Source: an uncultured Lentisphaerota bacterium
Lineage (GTDB): Bacteria > Verrucomicrobiota > Lentisphaeria > Oligosphaerales > CAITYL01
Length of the DNA: 64,000 nucleotides
Reading direction: 5' to 3'
Assembly (NCBI GenBank): GCA_903921725.1
Contig: CAIXRA010000006.1
Coordinates: forward strand, 115,588 to 179,587
Both the position numbers and the translations under genes were made by a program. The notes under the pieces were generated by a model that saw only the letters and a list, made by a program, of their open reading frames with translations, did not search any database and had not been told where the DNA came from. How positions within the stretch are numbered: position 1 is the first letter of the stretch; every line of letters begins with the position of its first letter. Positions 17,735 through 27,027 of the stretch are shown here, one piece after another.

Positions 17735-18664
17735 TCACTTGCCCAGAATCGCCTTTAGGCGGGTGGTGATGTCCTTTTTCTGCTCGGCGGTGAGCGCCTT
17801 CAGCGGCAGCCGGACGTCGCCGGCGTCGATGCCGTGGATGGCCATCATCGCCTTGCCGCCGGCCACGCCGCCGTACTGGACGAGGATGTCCACGATTTGG
17901 CAGACCTTGGCCATGCCGGCTTGGGCGGCCTTGAGGTCGCCCGTCTCGACGTTGCGCCAGATCTTCTGGTACAGCGGCGCGGCGTAATTGTAGGTCGAGC
18001 CGATGGCCGACTTGGCGCCAAGGGCGACCGCGCCGGCGAGGAACTCGTCCACGCCCCAGGTGATGTCATACTTGCCGCCGCAGGCGCGCATGCAGTTCTG
18101 GTACTCGTAGAGGTCGGGATTGTTGAACTTGATGCCGGCCAGGTTCGGGACCTTGCTGGCGGCGGCCTCCAGGAACTTGACCATCGGCAGGTTCACGCCG
18201 GACATGGTGGTGTGGTAGTAGTAAAACGGAAGCTTGGGCGCGTGGGAGGCGATGGCGCTGACGTACTCGACCAGCATGTCGACCGAGCCGGGCTTGAAGA
18301 AGTTGGCCGGAACGATCGAGGTGGCGTCGGCGCCGGCCTTCTGTGCATGCGCGGCCAGCTCCTGGGCATCGCGGATGGAAAGCGCGCCGACATGGACGAT
18401 GATGACCAGCCGGCCCTTGGCCTGCTTCACCCACTCTTCCACCACCGCCTTGCGTTCGGCGACGGAGCAGGAGATCCCCTCGCCGGTGGTGCCGCAGACG
18501 TAGGCGCCGGTGACGCCGTTCTTGACCAGCAGGGCGACCTGCTTCCTGATCTCCTTCAGGTTGACGTTGCCGGCGCGGTCAAAGGGCGTGTGCGGCGCCG
18601 CAATCAGCCCTTCCAGCTTCTTGAATTTCGGGGCGGAGCTTTTTTTCGTCGACTTGGTAGCCAT
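17735..18664 (-). CDS. nanA: N-acetylneuraminate lyase / DHDPS-family aldolase
   Basis: GLIAAPHTPFDRAGNVN; GAYVCGTTGEGISCSVAER; PFYYYHTTMSGV; LAGIKFNNPDL. Confidence 0.9.
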   Translation of the reverse strand: MATKSTKKSSAPKFKKLEGLIAAPHTPFDRAGNVNLKEIRKQVALLVKNGVTGAYVCGTTGEGISCSVAERKAVVEEWVKQAKGRLVIIVHVGALSIRDAQELAAHAQKAGADATSIVPANFFKPGSVDMLVEYVSAIASHAPKLPFYYYHTTMSGVNLPMVKFLEAAASKVPNLAGIKFNNPDLYEYQNCMRACGGKYDITWGVDEFLAGAVALGAKSAIGSTYNYAAPLYQKIWRNVETGDLKAAQAGMAKVCQIVDILVQYGGVAGGKAMMAIHGIDAGDVRLPLKALTAEQKKDITTRLKAILGK

Positions 18665-18722
18665 TGCAATGGATTCCTTTCGGGGGTAATGAATGTAATG
18701 AAAAGTGAAAAGAGGGACGATC

Positions 18723-21005
18723 CTACGCGGACTCCGCTTCGCGCCGGGGTTTGACCAGGAACAGGATGCCGCCGGCCAGTAGCAGGCCGACCGCCGCGAA
18801 CTTGAACACGATGCCTAGGTCGATCTGCTGGTCCTTGAGCATGCCGCCGACATAGATCATGATGCCGCCGGTGACGCAGCCGACCATGTTCAGCAGGCCG
18901 TAGCCGGTGGCGCGGTAGCGCGGGTCGGAAACCTGGCAGAGGATCGGCATCAGGTTGGCGTCGGAGAAGCCGCGGGCGACACCGAATACCAGCAGCCCCA
19001 CAATCGCGACGGACAGCACGGCGGTGGAGGCGGAGAGGAAGAGGAACGGCGCGGCGACGAGAAAGCCGATGGCGGGAATCAGGATGCGGCCGCGCACGTT
19101 CGTCCGGCACCACAGGTCGGCAAAGAAACCACCGAGCAGGATGCCGATGAAGGAGGCGAACTGGACATAGAAGGTCGCGTTCATGCCCGCAGCGCCCTGG
19201 CCGAGGTGAAAATGCTCCTGAAGATAGGTCGGAAGCCAGCCGTTGATCCCCCAGAACGCCATGGCCAGAAGGCTGTTGTAGACGAGGAGGAAGAGGAACG
19301 ATCCGCGGGAGAGCAGGTCGCCGAGCGCGGAGAAGAGCCGCACGTTTTCCTTCGCGGCGCCGCCGGGTGCGGACTCCGCAACCACACCGTGGTGGACATC
19401 CTTCAGCGGCCAGAAAATGACGATCGCGTAGGCGATGCCGACAAAGCCGAAGATGGTGAAGCTGGAACGCCAGCCGAACATCTCCGCGATGATGCCTCCG
19501 AGGCCGCCCATCGCGGCACCGGCGTAGAGGCCGCTCATGTGGATGCCGGTGGCCAGCGACCGGGTCGGCCCGCGGTGATAGTCGGCAATCAGCGCCAGCG
19601 CAGCCGGAATGTAGAACGCCTCGCTGATGCCCATGACGGCGCGCGCCGCCAACAGCTGGTTCAGGCTGTGGGTGTGGCCGGTGAGCCAGGTGACGACCGA
19701 CCAGACCAGGAGGCTCACGATGATGACCTTGCTGCGGCTGAAGCGGTCGGCCAGGTAGCCGCCGAACGGGCTGAAAATGGCGTAGACCCAAAGAAAGACC
19801 GTGGTCAACAGCCCGAAGTTCGCATAGGTCATCGGGTGGGAGATTTCCGGGGAACGCGTGGCGGCGCGGATTTCGCCGCTGACGACGATGTTGCGTCCCT
19901 GCCAGGCGACCATCGGGGTGGTGACGCGCGCCGCCCCCGGCATCTCGCCGATGGCCTTCCACTCGTCCTTGCGCACGTCATAGCGGACGACATCCCGGCG
20001 GAAACCGGTGCGTTTCCCGGGCGGCAGGGCCTGTTCCGAGCCGTCGTCGCCGCCGTAGAACATGAAGACGCCGTTGCCGCCCGACGCGGCGGGGGATGGC
20101 ATGCCCAGAAGCGGCCACGGCATGTCCGCCGTCCGTTTCCAGGCCGCCGAAGCCGGGTCAAACTGCCAGCTGTCCCGGAGATAGCTTTTCCGCTTCTGCT
20201 TTCCGTCCGGCCCGGCCATCAGTTCCGCTCCGCCGGCGACATGGAAGCGGCCGCGGGAAGGCGCCTGGACACCGGCCGCCGTCTTGGCGCTGTCGGGGCC
20301 AGCGGAAGCGGCCGCGCCGGCGAGGATGCGGGCCGGACCGGGGAACGCGGGCTGCGTTTTCCAGCCTTCGGCAGGCTTGTCGAGATCGAGCGCCCACAGC
20401 GCCGCGGAGGCGGCGGTGGCGCCGGGGGCCGTTTCGCCACCGGTGACGTAGAACGTGGAGCCGACGACCTTGCCGGCAAGCGTGGTGTCCACAACCGCGC
20501 CGCAGGCATTGGCGAGCGGCTGGGGAAGCGGCGGAAGGGGCTCAATCTCCACCAGGCGTTTTGCCGGGTTCCATTTCAGCAGGAACGCATCGGCGTAATG
20601 CCGGTCCGCGTCGCTGCCACCGGCGCAGACCACGCCGCCCTTGAAGGAGGCGGAGACGCCGTAGGCCAGGGGGCGGAGTAGTTTTCCGGCCTCGATCCAT
20701 GCGCCGTTGGGTTTCTCAAGGACGTAAATCTTGTCCAGCCAGACTTTTTTTCCGCCTTCCCACGGCTTGCCGTTGGGGAAGTTCGCGCCGCCGGCGACGA
20801 CCAGCGCATCGCCGGAAACCCCGGCGAACGGGGCGGCCACGCCAAGCGGATCGGGGATCGGCGCCATCTGCTCCCAGGTCGCAGATTTGATCGAGTCGCC
20901 CATGGTGGTGATCATGAGGCGGTCGAGGTAGTTGAGCATCGCGATGACCCAGAGCAGGCCGACGATCACCCAGGCGCGGGTCATGGAGGAAGGTCCGATG
21001 TTCAT
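18723..21005 (-). CDS. MFS transporter with a kelch-type sialic acid mutarotase domain inserted between TM1 and TM2
   Basis: aa 11-40 MFS TM1 (AWVIVGLLWVIAMLNYLDRLMITTMGDSIK); aa ~44-388 kelch mutarotase (VAGGANFPNGKPWEGGKKVWLDKIYVLEK...VVSGEIRAATRSPEI); aa 391-760 remaining MFS (MTYANFGLLTTVFLWVYAIFSPFGGYLADRF...). One uninterrupted 760-aa ORF. Confidence 0.93.
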   Translation of the reverse strand: MNIGPSSMTRAWVIVGLLWVIAMLNYLDRLMITTMGDSIKSATWEQMAPIPDPLGVAAPFAGVSGDALVVAGGANFPNGKPWEGGKKVWLDKIYVLEKPNGAWIEAGKLLRPLAYGVSASFKGGVVCAGGSDADRHYADAFLLKWNPAKRLVEIEPLPPLPQPLANACGAVVDTTLAGKVVGSTFYVTGGETAPGATAASAALWALDLDKPAEGWKTQPAFPGPARILAGAAASAGPDSAKTAAGVQAPSRGRFHVAGGAELMAGPDGKQKRKSYLRDSWQFDPASAAWKRTADMPWPLLGMPSPAASGGNGVFMFYGGDDGSEQALPPGKRTGFRRDVVRYDVRKDEWKAIGEMPGAARVTTPMVAWQGRNIVVSGEIRAATRSPEISHPMTYANFGLLTTVFLWVYAIFSPFGGYLADRFSRSKVIIVSLLVWSVVTWLTGHTHSLNQLLAARAVMGISEAFYIPAALALIADYHRGPTRSLATGIHMSGLYAGAAMGGLGGIIAEMFGWRSSFTIFGFVGIAYAIVIFWPLKDVHHGVVAESAPGGAAKENVRLFSALGDLLSRGSFLFLLVYNSLLAMAFWGINGWLPTYLQEHFHLGQGAAGMNATFYVQFASFIGILLGGFFADLWCRTNVRGRILIPAIGFLVAAPFLFLSASTAVLSVAIVGLLVFGVARGFSDANLMPILCQVSDPRYRATGYGLLNMVGCVTGGIMIYVGGMLKDQQIDLGIVFKFAAVGLLLAGGILFLVKPRREAESA
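19842..20876 (-). other. Inserted NanM/cyclically-permuted-mutarotase-like domain within the MFS ORF
   Basis: Subregion of 18723-21005 corresponding to aa ~44-388. Confidence 0.85.
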
Positions 21006-22615
21006 TTGCCGGTTCCCCGTTCTGCTTTTGTGGAGGCCGTATCCGGCGCAAGTTCATCAATCCTGAACGCTTGGAAAACCAACGCGGCGCGGCTGCCTTC
21101 GTAGAGGATGCCGACCGTCCTGGCGTCAATCTGCGCCATGCAGGAATAGCCGGCACTGCCCAGCTCGTCCACCAGGGTGTACCGGTTTTCAGGCCAGGTC
21201 ATGCCGTCGTCCGAGCTGACCTTAATCGTCATATGGGTGCGTCCGCCGCGGGTCGCCGGGTTTGAGAAGAGCAGCAGCCCCTTCGGGTCAAAGCGGATCA
21301 GGCTGGCCATGCAGACCGGCTCCGGCAACGCCTTCCGCGAGGTGGGGTGCTCCTCCCAGGTCGCGCCGAAATCCTTCGTGGTGTAGACTGAGCGGGAGCC
21401 GCCGCGGTTGTCGCGCATGTTCAGCATCAGCGTGCCGTCGGAAAGCTCGACGACCTGGGCTTCGGTGGTGTTGGACTTCGGTCCTTCCTGAAGCTTCCAG
21501 GTCTTGCCGCCGTCCCGGCTGCAGGCGATGGTGGAGTACGGCATCTTCTTCGCATCCCAGTACTGCGCGGGGAACACCAGCACGCCAGCCCGCGTGGTGA
21601 TTCCCATGCCCGGCCCTTGGAACACGATCTTCCATTCCCGTTGCTTGATCTGCGGCGTGATGGACTCCGGCTTGGACCACGAGCGTCCGTCGTTAGTGCT
21701 TTTCACCAGCATGAACTGGCCGGACTCCTCAGGGGTGAACCCCGGGCCGGAACCATGAATGGAGCGGTTGCCGTGGCTCCACAGCGCCGCCACCCAGGTG
21801 ACGCCGGTCTTGTGGTCCACCAGCACGGTTGGATCGCCGATGCCGTTTCCGCTGAACTTGTCGTGGTCGCCCATGTCCATGATGGTCTTCATCGGCGCCC
21901 ATGTCCGACCGCCGTCCACGCTGCGGCTCATGCCGACATCAATACGGCCCGGCAGGTCGCCTCCGTTTTTATAACGGATGTCGTACACGGCAATGAGCGT
22001 CCCCGCCTTCGTCACCGCCAGGCCGGGAATCCGGTAAGCGACGGATCCGTCATCCCCCCCTTTGCGCAGTGCGATTCCGATCCGCAAACGGCCGTCGCCC
22101 CCGTCCGTCCGCGGCTCCGGTACGGGTTTCAGCACCGTTCCACCCGCCAGACGCAGCTCCGCGACGGCGGCGCGCACGCGGTGGAACGGATCCGCCTTGT
22201 CCTGCAGCTCGCAAGAGACAACGAAGTAATGCGTGCCGGCCGCCAGTTCCAAGGGGGCGGAAAAGGTCATAGCCGCCGCCGCCGGCTGCGCCGAGCCGAA
22301 CGGCTTCAGCGGATCCAGCTTGTCCGACTGCGCCTCCAGCGCATACGGATCCTTGGCCCCGGCGTAGTACACGCGGAAGCTTTTCACGTCCTTCAGGTCA
22401 TCCGTCCCCTCCGTTTTCACCAGCAGGGAGGCGGCCTGCACGGTTTCCCGGCATTCAATCTTGATGCGGCAGAGCGGGTTATATGCCTTGCGGACCAGGA
22501 CGGGAACGGTTTTGAACGCGGAGGTGCACGCCGCATCCGCTCCAGCCGCAACGGCAGGGAGCGCCAATCCGGCGATGCCCGCAAAAATCGAAATCCGGCA
22601 AAACAGCCTGTGCAT
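21002..22615 (-). CDS. Secreted exo-alpha-sialidase (BNR repeat neuraminidase, GH33-type)
   Basis: Signal peptide; YRIPGLAVTKAGTLIAVYDIR; Asp boxes SVDGGRTW, STNDGRSW, SRDGGKTW, SSDDGMTW; stop overlaps the downstream start by ATGA. Confidence 0.94.
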   Translation of the reverse strand: MHRLFCRISIFAGIAGLALPAVAAGADAACTSAFKTVPVLVRKAYNPLCRIKIECRETVQAASLLVKTEGTDDLKDVKSFRVYYAGAKDPYALEAQSDKLDPLKPFGSAQPAAAAMTFSAPLELAAGTHYFVVSCELQDKADPFHRVRAAVAELRLAGGTVLKPVPEPRTDGGDGRLRIGIALRKGGDDGSVAYRIPGLAVTKAGTLIAVYDIRYKNGGDLPGRIDVGMSRSVDGGRTWAPMKTIMDMGDHDKFSGNGIGDPTVLVDHKTGVTWVAALWSHGNRSIHGSGPGFTPEESGQFMLVKSTNDGRSWSKPESITPQIKQREWKIVFQGPGMGITTRAGVLVFPAQYWDAKKMPYSTIACSRDGGKTWKLQEGPKSNTTEAQVVELSDGTLMLNMRDNRGGSRSVYTTKDFGATWEEHPTSRKALPEPVCMASLIRFDPKGLLLFSNPATRGGRTHMTIKVSSDDGMTWPENRYTLVDELGSAGYSCMAQIDARTVGILYEGSRAALVFQAFRIDELAPDTASTKAERGTGK

Positions 22616-22708
22616 GATTTGTCTCCTTCATTCTTTCGGAATTATTAATCCACCCCAGCTGGGATTTTTGTATTAACAACTTACATTTTCCACTTAAACA
22701 AAAGATAA

Positions 22709-22725
22709 CACCCTAAAACTTAGGT
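22709..22725. promoter_or_regulatory. Candidate operator (imperfect inverted repeat) in divergent sialidase/regulator promoter
   Basis: CACCCTAAAACTTAGGTG-type dyad in the AT-rich 22616-22821 intergenic region. Confidence 0.3.
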
Positions 22726-22821
22726 GCAAAACTACAAAAAGTTAATTTAACCCCTATATTACATCTCATATTTCACATTTCCACACTCAATCGTCGCATT
22801 GCATAAACGGAAACTCATCAC

Positions 22822-23967
22822 ATGGTCACACGGCACAAACACGTCCTGCTGGTTCTGGGCTGGTACAACCGCGGCTATTACCGCGGCATCTCCCGTTATG
22901 CCCGCGAGCACCACTGGCACGTCACGACCGACATGGTGCACAACGCCTTGGTTCCTTGGGGCTGGCAGGGAGATGGCGTACTGTCCGTACTGTCCAACCG
23001 GCGCGACTTGGCGGACTTCATGCAGACGCTCAGCGTCCCCAAGGTTGACCTGGGCCTGACCATGCCGGAACTGAACATTCCGCGCGTGACTCCGGACAAC
23101 GAGGCGATCGGACGCATGGTGGCCGAATATTTCTTGGAGCGCGGCTACCGGAATTACCTGTGCATCGACCGCTGGGACGCCGCCACCGAGCGCGAACGCC
23201 GCGCCGGCTTCGTCGAGGCATTGAACGCCAAAAAGATAGAGTCTCAGCTTCATTCGTTCACCGAACGAGGGAACCCGCGCTTCGCCAGCTGGGCGGAGCG
23301 GCAGTCCTGGCTGGCCGGCTGCATTTCGAAGCTCCCGAAGCCCCTCGCCGTGTTCGCCCAGCACGACACGCTTGCCTTCGATGTGGTCGAGGCGGCCAAC
23401 AACTGCGGCATCCGCGTCCCCGAGGAAATCGCCCTGATCGGCAGCGAAAACGACGAGATGGCCTGCGAATGCTGCGCCGTCCCCCTCTCCAGCGTGGATT
23501 GCAACATGGAGGAGGTGGCCTACCGCGGGGCCGCCCTTCTCGATCGCATGATGAATGGCGAGTCGATGCCTGCGGCACAGGTCACCCGCATCGCCCCCGT
23601 CGGGATTGTGGACCGGAAAAGCTCCAACATGCCCGCCATCCGCAACCTCAAGGCGGCCATGGCTATGAATTTTATCCGTGAAAACGGGCACAAGCCGATT
23701 GACATCACCGATGTCTGCACGCATGTGAAGCTTTCCAAGGCCGGCCTGCAGCGTGCCTTCCTCCAGGAGCTCCACCAGAGCCCCGGTGCCGTCCTCCGCG
23801 CGCACCGCCTGCTGCATATCAAGAAAATGCTGGCGGAAACGGACAAGAACCTGAACGAAATCGCGGAGGCGTCCGGCTACGGCAGCTCCATCGCCCTCTG
23901 CAACGCATTCCGCCGCGAGTTCAACTCCACGCCGGGTGAATACCGGAAACATTGCCGCGGAGAATGA
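22822..23967 (+). CDS. XylR-type transcriptional regulator (periplasmic-binding-like N-domain + AraC HTH)
   Basis: LacI/PBP-like sensor region and C-term AraC HTH (LNEIAEASGYGSSIALCNAFRREFNSTPGEYRK). Confidence 0.9.
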   Translation: MVTRHKHVLLVLGWYNRGYYRGISRYAREHHWHVTTDMVHNALVPWGWQGDGVLSVLSNRRDLADFMQTLSVPKVDLGLTMPELNIPRVTPDNEAIGRMVAEYFLERGYRNYLCIDRWDAATERERRAGFVEALNAKKIESQLHSFTERGNPRFASWAERQSWLAGCISKLPKPLAVFAQHDTLAFDVVEAANNCGIRVPEEIALIGSENDEMACECCAVPLSSVDCNMEEVAYRGAALLDRMMNGESMPAAQVTRIAPVGIVDRKSSNMPAIRNLKAAMAMNFIRENGHKPIDITDVCTHVKLSKAGLQRAFLQELHQSPGAVLRAHRLLHIKKMLAETDKNLNEIAEASGYGSSIALCNAFRREFNSTPGEYRKHCRGE

Positions 23968-24027
23968 AGCCTCCCCCGCCCCAGTCGGGGTAAGCACCCC
24001 AACCAGAAATAAAGGCGGGGTGGCGGG

Positions 24028-25689
24028 TCAGCCGTCGTATATCTTTTCCAGGATGACGGCGTCGGGTATCCGGCCTTCGGGGTTCCCGCAGATGTTCCGC
24101 AACCGGTCCGCCAAGTGCGCCAGGCGCTCCCCGGCATCCCCGGAAAGTTTCAGCATGGCCTCCTGCTCCCCGTTGATCTCCCCCAGATGGCGGGCGGCGA
24201 GCATCTGCACAGTCGTGGTGATGACGGTGAGCGGCTGGAACAGTTCCTGCACAACCTCCGCCAGCACCTCCATCAGCCGGCGCCGCGACATTTCGCGCCG
24301 CTGCTGCTGCGGATCCAGGGAATCGCCCTCCTTCGACAGTTCATCCGCGATCCGGGACAGATCGTCCAGCTTCTTTTCCGTGGCGGCCGCGGTGGCCTCC
24401 ATCAGTTCCCCAAGTTTTCCGGCGGCCTCGGCCACCTTCCGGCCGCGCTCGGCCGCATCCAGCCCCTGCGGTCGCAGCAGCCCGTCCAGCCCCTCAAGCA
24501 TTTCCGACAGGGCGGAACCGCCGACCCGACCCGACCCGGCGCCCCCCCGTTTTTTCCCCTGCCCCCGGGCCGCAGCGGCCTGAAGCACCCGCCACCCTTC
24601 CGGCGTGAGCCCCTCCGCCGCCAGCCGCTCCCTCAGCGCCTCCCCGGCGGCGGTGTTCCGTTCGGCATTCTGCTTCAGGAACTTCAGGATTTTTTTCTCC
24701 GTCGCCTCCATGGCGCTGCGTTTTTTCATGTAGTCGCCCGCCAGCGAATCCACGGCTAAATCCTCCTGCATCTCCGCAAAGGCCACCGCCACCGGCGCAA
24801 GGTTGATTTTCGTCCGCCCCTTTACCATCGCCGCCAGGCGGGGCATCAGCTCCTTTTCGAGAAGCTGCAGCATCTTGGCGATCCGTTTCCGCCCCTGCTT
24901 CGTCCGGGCCTCCGGCAGCCGGCAAATTTCCTCTACGCACCTCTGGAGCGTCTGCGCGACCGCCCCGGCCAGCGTCGCCCCGCCATCCGTCAGCGCCGCC
25001 TGCCGGATTTCCTCGGATGCCAGAATACCGTCCGCCATGCCGGATGCCTCCTGCTCCGGCGTTGTCTCCGCCGACGGCGGCGGATCGGCCGCCCCCACCC
25101 CACGTCCGGTAGCCGCCTTGAGTTTTGCCACAAGCTTTTCCAGCGCATGCGGGTCGCCGCCTGGAACCGACAATGCCAGCCCCTGCAGGAGTTCGTTCTT
25201 CTTCAGCACCACCTCGTCGTCCCCGATCTGCTGGAACGAAGCGGCACGCGCCTGGACGTGCGCCAGTCCGCGGCGGGAACAGAGGGCGATGAACCCGCCT
25301 TCCGCCTTCAGGCGCTCGGGCGGCGTGGCCAGCATCTCGAAAAACTGCATGAACTCATCGCGGGACATGCCGCCCTTCATCTCGAAATTCCCCACGCTCA
25401 TCATCGCCAGCCGCCTGATGAACGGGGCGGCCTGGGGATTGCGGGAACCGACCGGCTGGCCGTCCACCAGCAGGCTGTTGTCCACCACGGAAAAGGAGAG
25501 GCTTTCGCGGCCTTCCAGCAGCCGGCCGAGGCCGTTGTATGCCTCCTCCAGAGTCTGACGGGTTATCTTGTGCGCCGCCCCGTAAAACGTCGTGTTGTTC
25601 CACGCCTGGCCGAAAAGGCGCAGAAGCGCCTCGATCGCAGGCATGGAAGAAGGGGACACGCCTGCCGGGTCGCTCATTATTTCAGACAT
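24028..25689 (-). CDS. Hypothetical coiled-coil protein with degenerate HisKA-like C-terminus
   Basis: C-term EVVQELFQPLTVITTTVQMLAARH... resembles a DHp (SHELRTPLTVI) helix but lacks the His; no HATPase follows. Confidence 0.5.
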   Translation of the reverse strand: MSEIMSDPAGVSPSSMPAIEALLRLFGQAWNNTTFYGAAHKITRQTLEEAYNGLGRLLEGRESLSFSVVDNSLLVDGQPVGSRNPQAAPFIRRLAMMSVGNFEMKGGMSRDEFMQFFEMLATPPERLKAEGGFIALCSRRGLAHVQARAASFQQIGDDEVVLKKNELLQGLALSVPGGDPHALEKLVAKLKAATGRGVGAADPPPSAETTPEQEASGMADGILASEEIRQAALTDGGATLAGAVAQTLQRCVEEICRLPEARTKQGRKRIAKMLQLLEKELMPRLAAMVKGRTKINLAPVAVAFAEMQEDLAVDSLAGDYMKKRSAMEATEKKILKFLKQNAERNTAAGEALRERLAAEGLTPEGWRVLQAAAARGQGKKRGGAGSGRVGGSALSEMLEGLDGLLRPQGLDAAERGRKVAEAAGKLGELMEATAAATEKKLDDLSRIADELSKEGDSLDPQQQRREMSRRRLMEVLAEVVQELFQPLTVITTTVQMLAARHLGEINGEQEAMLKLSGDAGERLAHLADRLRNICGNPEGRIPDAVILEKIYDG

Positions 25690-25771
25690 GGCTGAATCCT
25701 CCCTGCCGCGGCACTGGGGCTTCTCTTCCCACAGTTGCTACTGTACCGGATTGCAACGCGGATTTCAATAG

Positions 25772-25981
25772 GGCGCCCCCATCCCACGCGAGATGACCGC
25801 GCTGGCCGGGACCTACGCGGGGAACTTGATCACAATCGGCAGCATCGCCAACCTCATCGTCATCGAACAGGCGAAGACATGCGGCATCCGCATCGGTTTT
25901 TGCGAGCACGCGCGGGCCGGCATCCCGGGGCCGCTCTTCACGCTGCTGGTGCTGCTGGCCTGGACGGCGCTGTTCGCCTGA
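25772..25981 (+). pseudogene. C-terminal remnant of ArsB/CitMHS-type anion permease
   Basis: GAPIPREMTALAGTYAGNLITIGSIANLIVIEQAKTCGIRIGFCEHARAGIPGPLFTLLVLLAWTALFA; only the last ~65-70 aa of the family are present, in-frame stop just upstream. Confidence 0.7.
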
Positions 25982-25998
25982 CCCGCGGATCCGCCCAA

Positions 25999-27027
25999 TT
26001 ACCGGACCGCGGCGGCCGACGTTTTCCGCGCGGCGCGGGCGGCGCGCACCGTCTCCAGCTCGGACAGAAGCGCCTTGTTTCTGGCGGCATCGTCAATGGA
26101 TGCCTGTTTTCCGGAGGATTTCACGCCGTCCGTGTTGACTTTTCCGGCGCCCTTGCAACTCAGGCATTTACCGTCCCCCCGGCATGTCGTGCAACCCCTC
26201 ACGCCAAACGCCGTGGAGACCTTTCCAGCCCGGCATTGCGGATTCGCGCACTTCCCCGACCCCTTGCACTTGGGACAATTGGAGGCGGCGATTGGGTTGA
26301 CGGTACCCGGCAGGCGGAACTCCGCGGAGCCCCCGCCGCCGTCCACGCAGAATTCCAGGGCATGTGCCTTCACGTACCGCAACTCCTCGCAGCCGTCCAG
26401 CAACGGTTGCACGCGCGCCAGAACGAACGGCCAGGCAAAGCGCGGAAGGGAGACCGTGCCAAACATGACCGCCTCGGGCCGGCAGCGGACGCCGCCGTCC
26501 TCCGCGGCCGCCACCTTGAAATAGCAGCTGCGGTACAAGGGCACCCCCGCCGCGCGCGACTGCAGCCGGAGGCATAGCAGGCCGGACGGCGTAACCCGGA
26601 CTTCGAGATGCTCGGGAACCAGGGTGACTCCGGAACCGTCGGGAAGCTTCACCGGCAGCCCGAGCACGCCGTCGGCCAGCGCGGTCAGCTCCGCCGCGGT
26701 GAAGGCATGCTTGGCGGCGGCCTGATACGGGGCGAAAAGCGCGTCCGTCTTCGCCTCCAGCGCTCCCCTCTCGCCGTCCGTCAGAACGGGAATGGCGGAG
26801 GCACCCGGCTGGCGGAAGAAGCCGACGAGCGTCCAGATGCAGAAGAGGATGACGCCCAGGAGAAACAGCTTCCACGCAACCCGCAGCCAGCGCAGGACAT
26901 CCGCGTTCCCGCGGGGGCGCCGCGCCAGTTCGGGCCGCACATGTTCCAGGTCGAGGCGCGCGCCGCAGGCGCTGCAGAAGAGCGTGCCAACCCCGTTGTC
27001 CGCAGCGCATTTCGGACATCGGATCAT
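25999..27027 (-). CDS. Zinc-ribbon membrane protein with DnaJ-like CxxCxGxG C-terminal motifs
   Basis: MIRCPKCAADNGVGTLFCSACGARL; TM; CPKCKGSGKCANPQCRAGKV...CTTCRGDGKCLSCKGAGKV. Confidence 0.7.
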   Translation of the reverse strand: MIRCPKCAADNGVGTLFCSACGARLDLEHVRPELARRPRGNADVLRWLRVAWKLFLLGVILFCIWTLVGFFRQPGASAIPVLTDGERGALEAKTDALFAPYQAAAKHAFTAAELTALADGVLGLPVKLPDGSGVTLVPEHLEVRVTPSGLLCLRLQSRAAGVPLYRSCYFKVAAAEDGGVRCRPEAVMFGTVSLPRFAWPFVLARVQPLLDGCEELRYVKAHALEFCVDGGGGSAEFRLPGTVNPIAASNCPKCKGSGKCANPQCRAGKVSTAFGVRGCTTCRGDGKCLSCKGAGKVNTDGVKSSGKQASIDDAARNKALLSELETVRAARAARKTSAAAVR

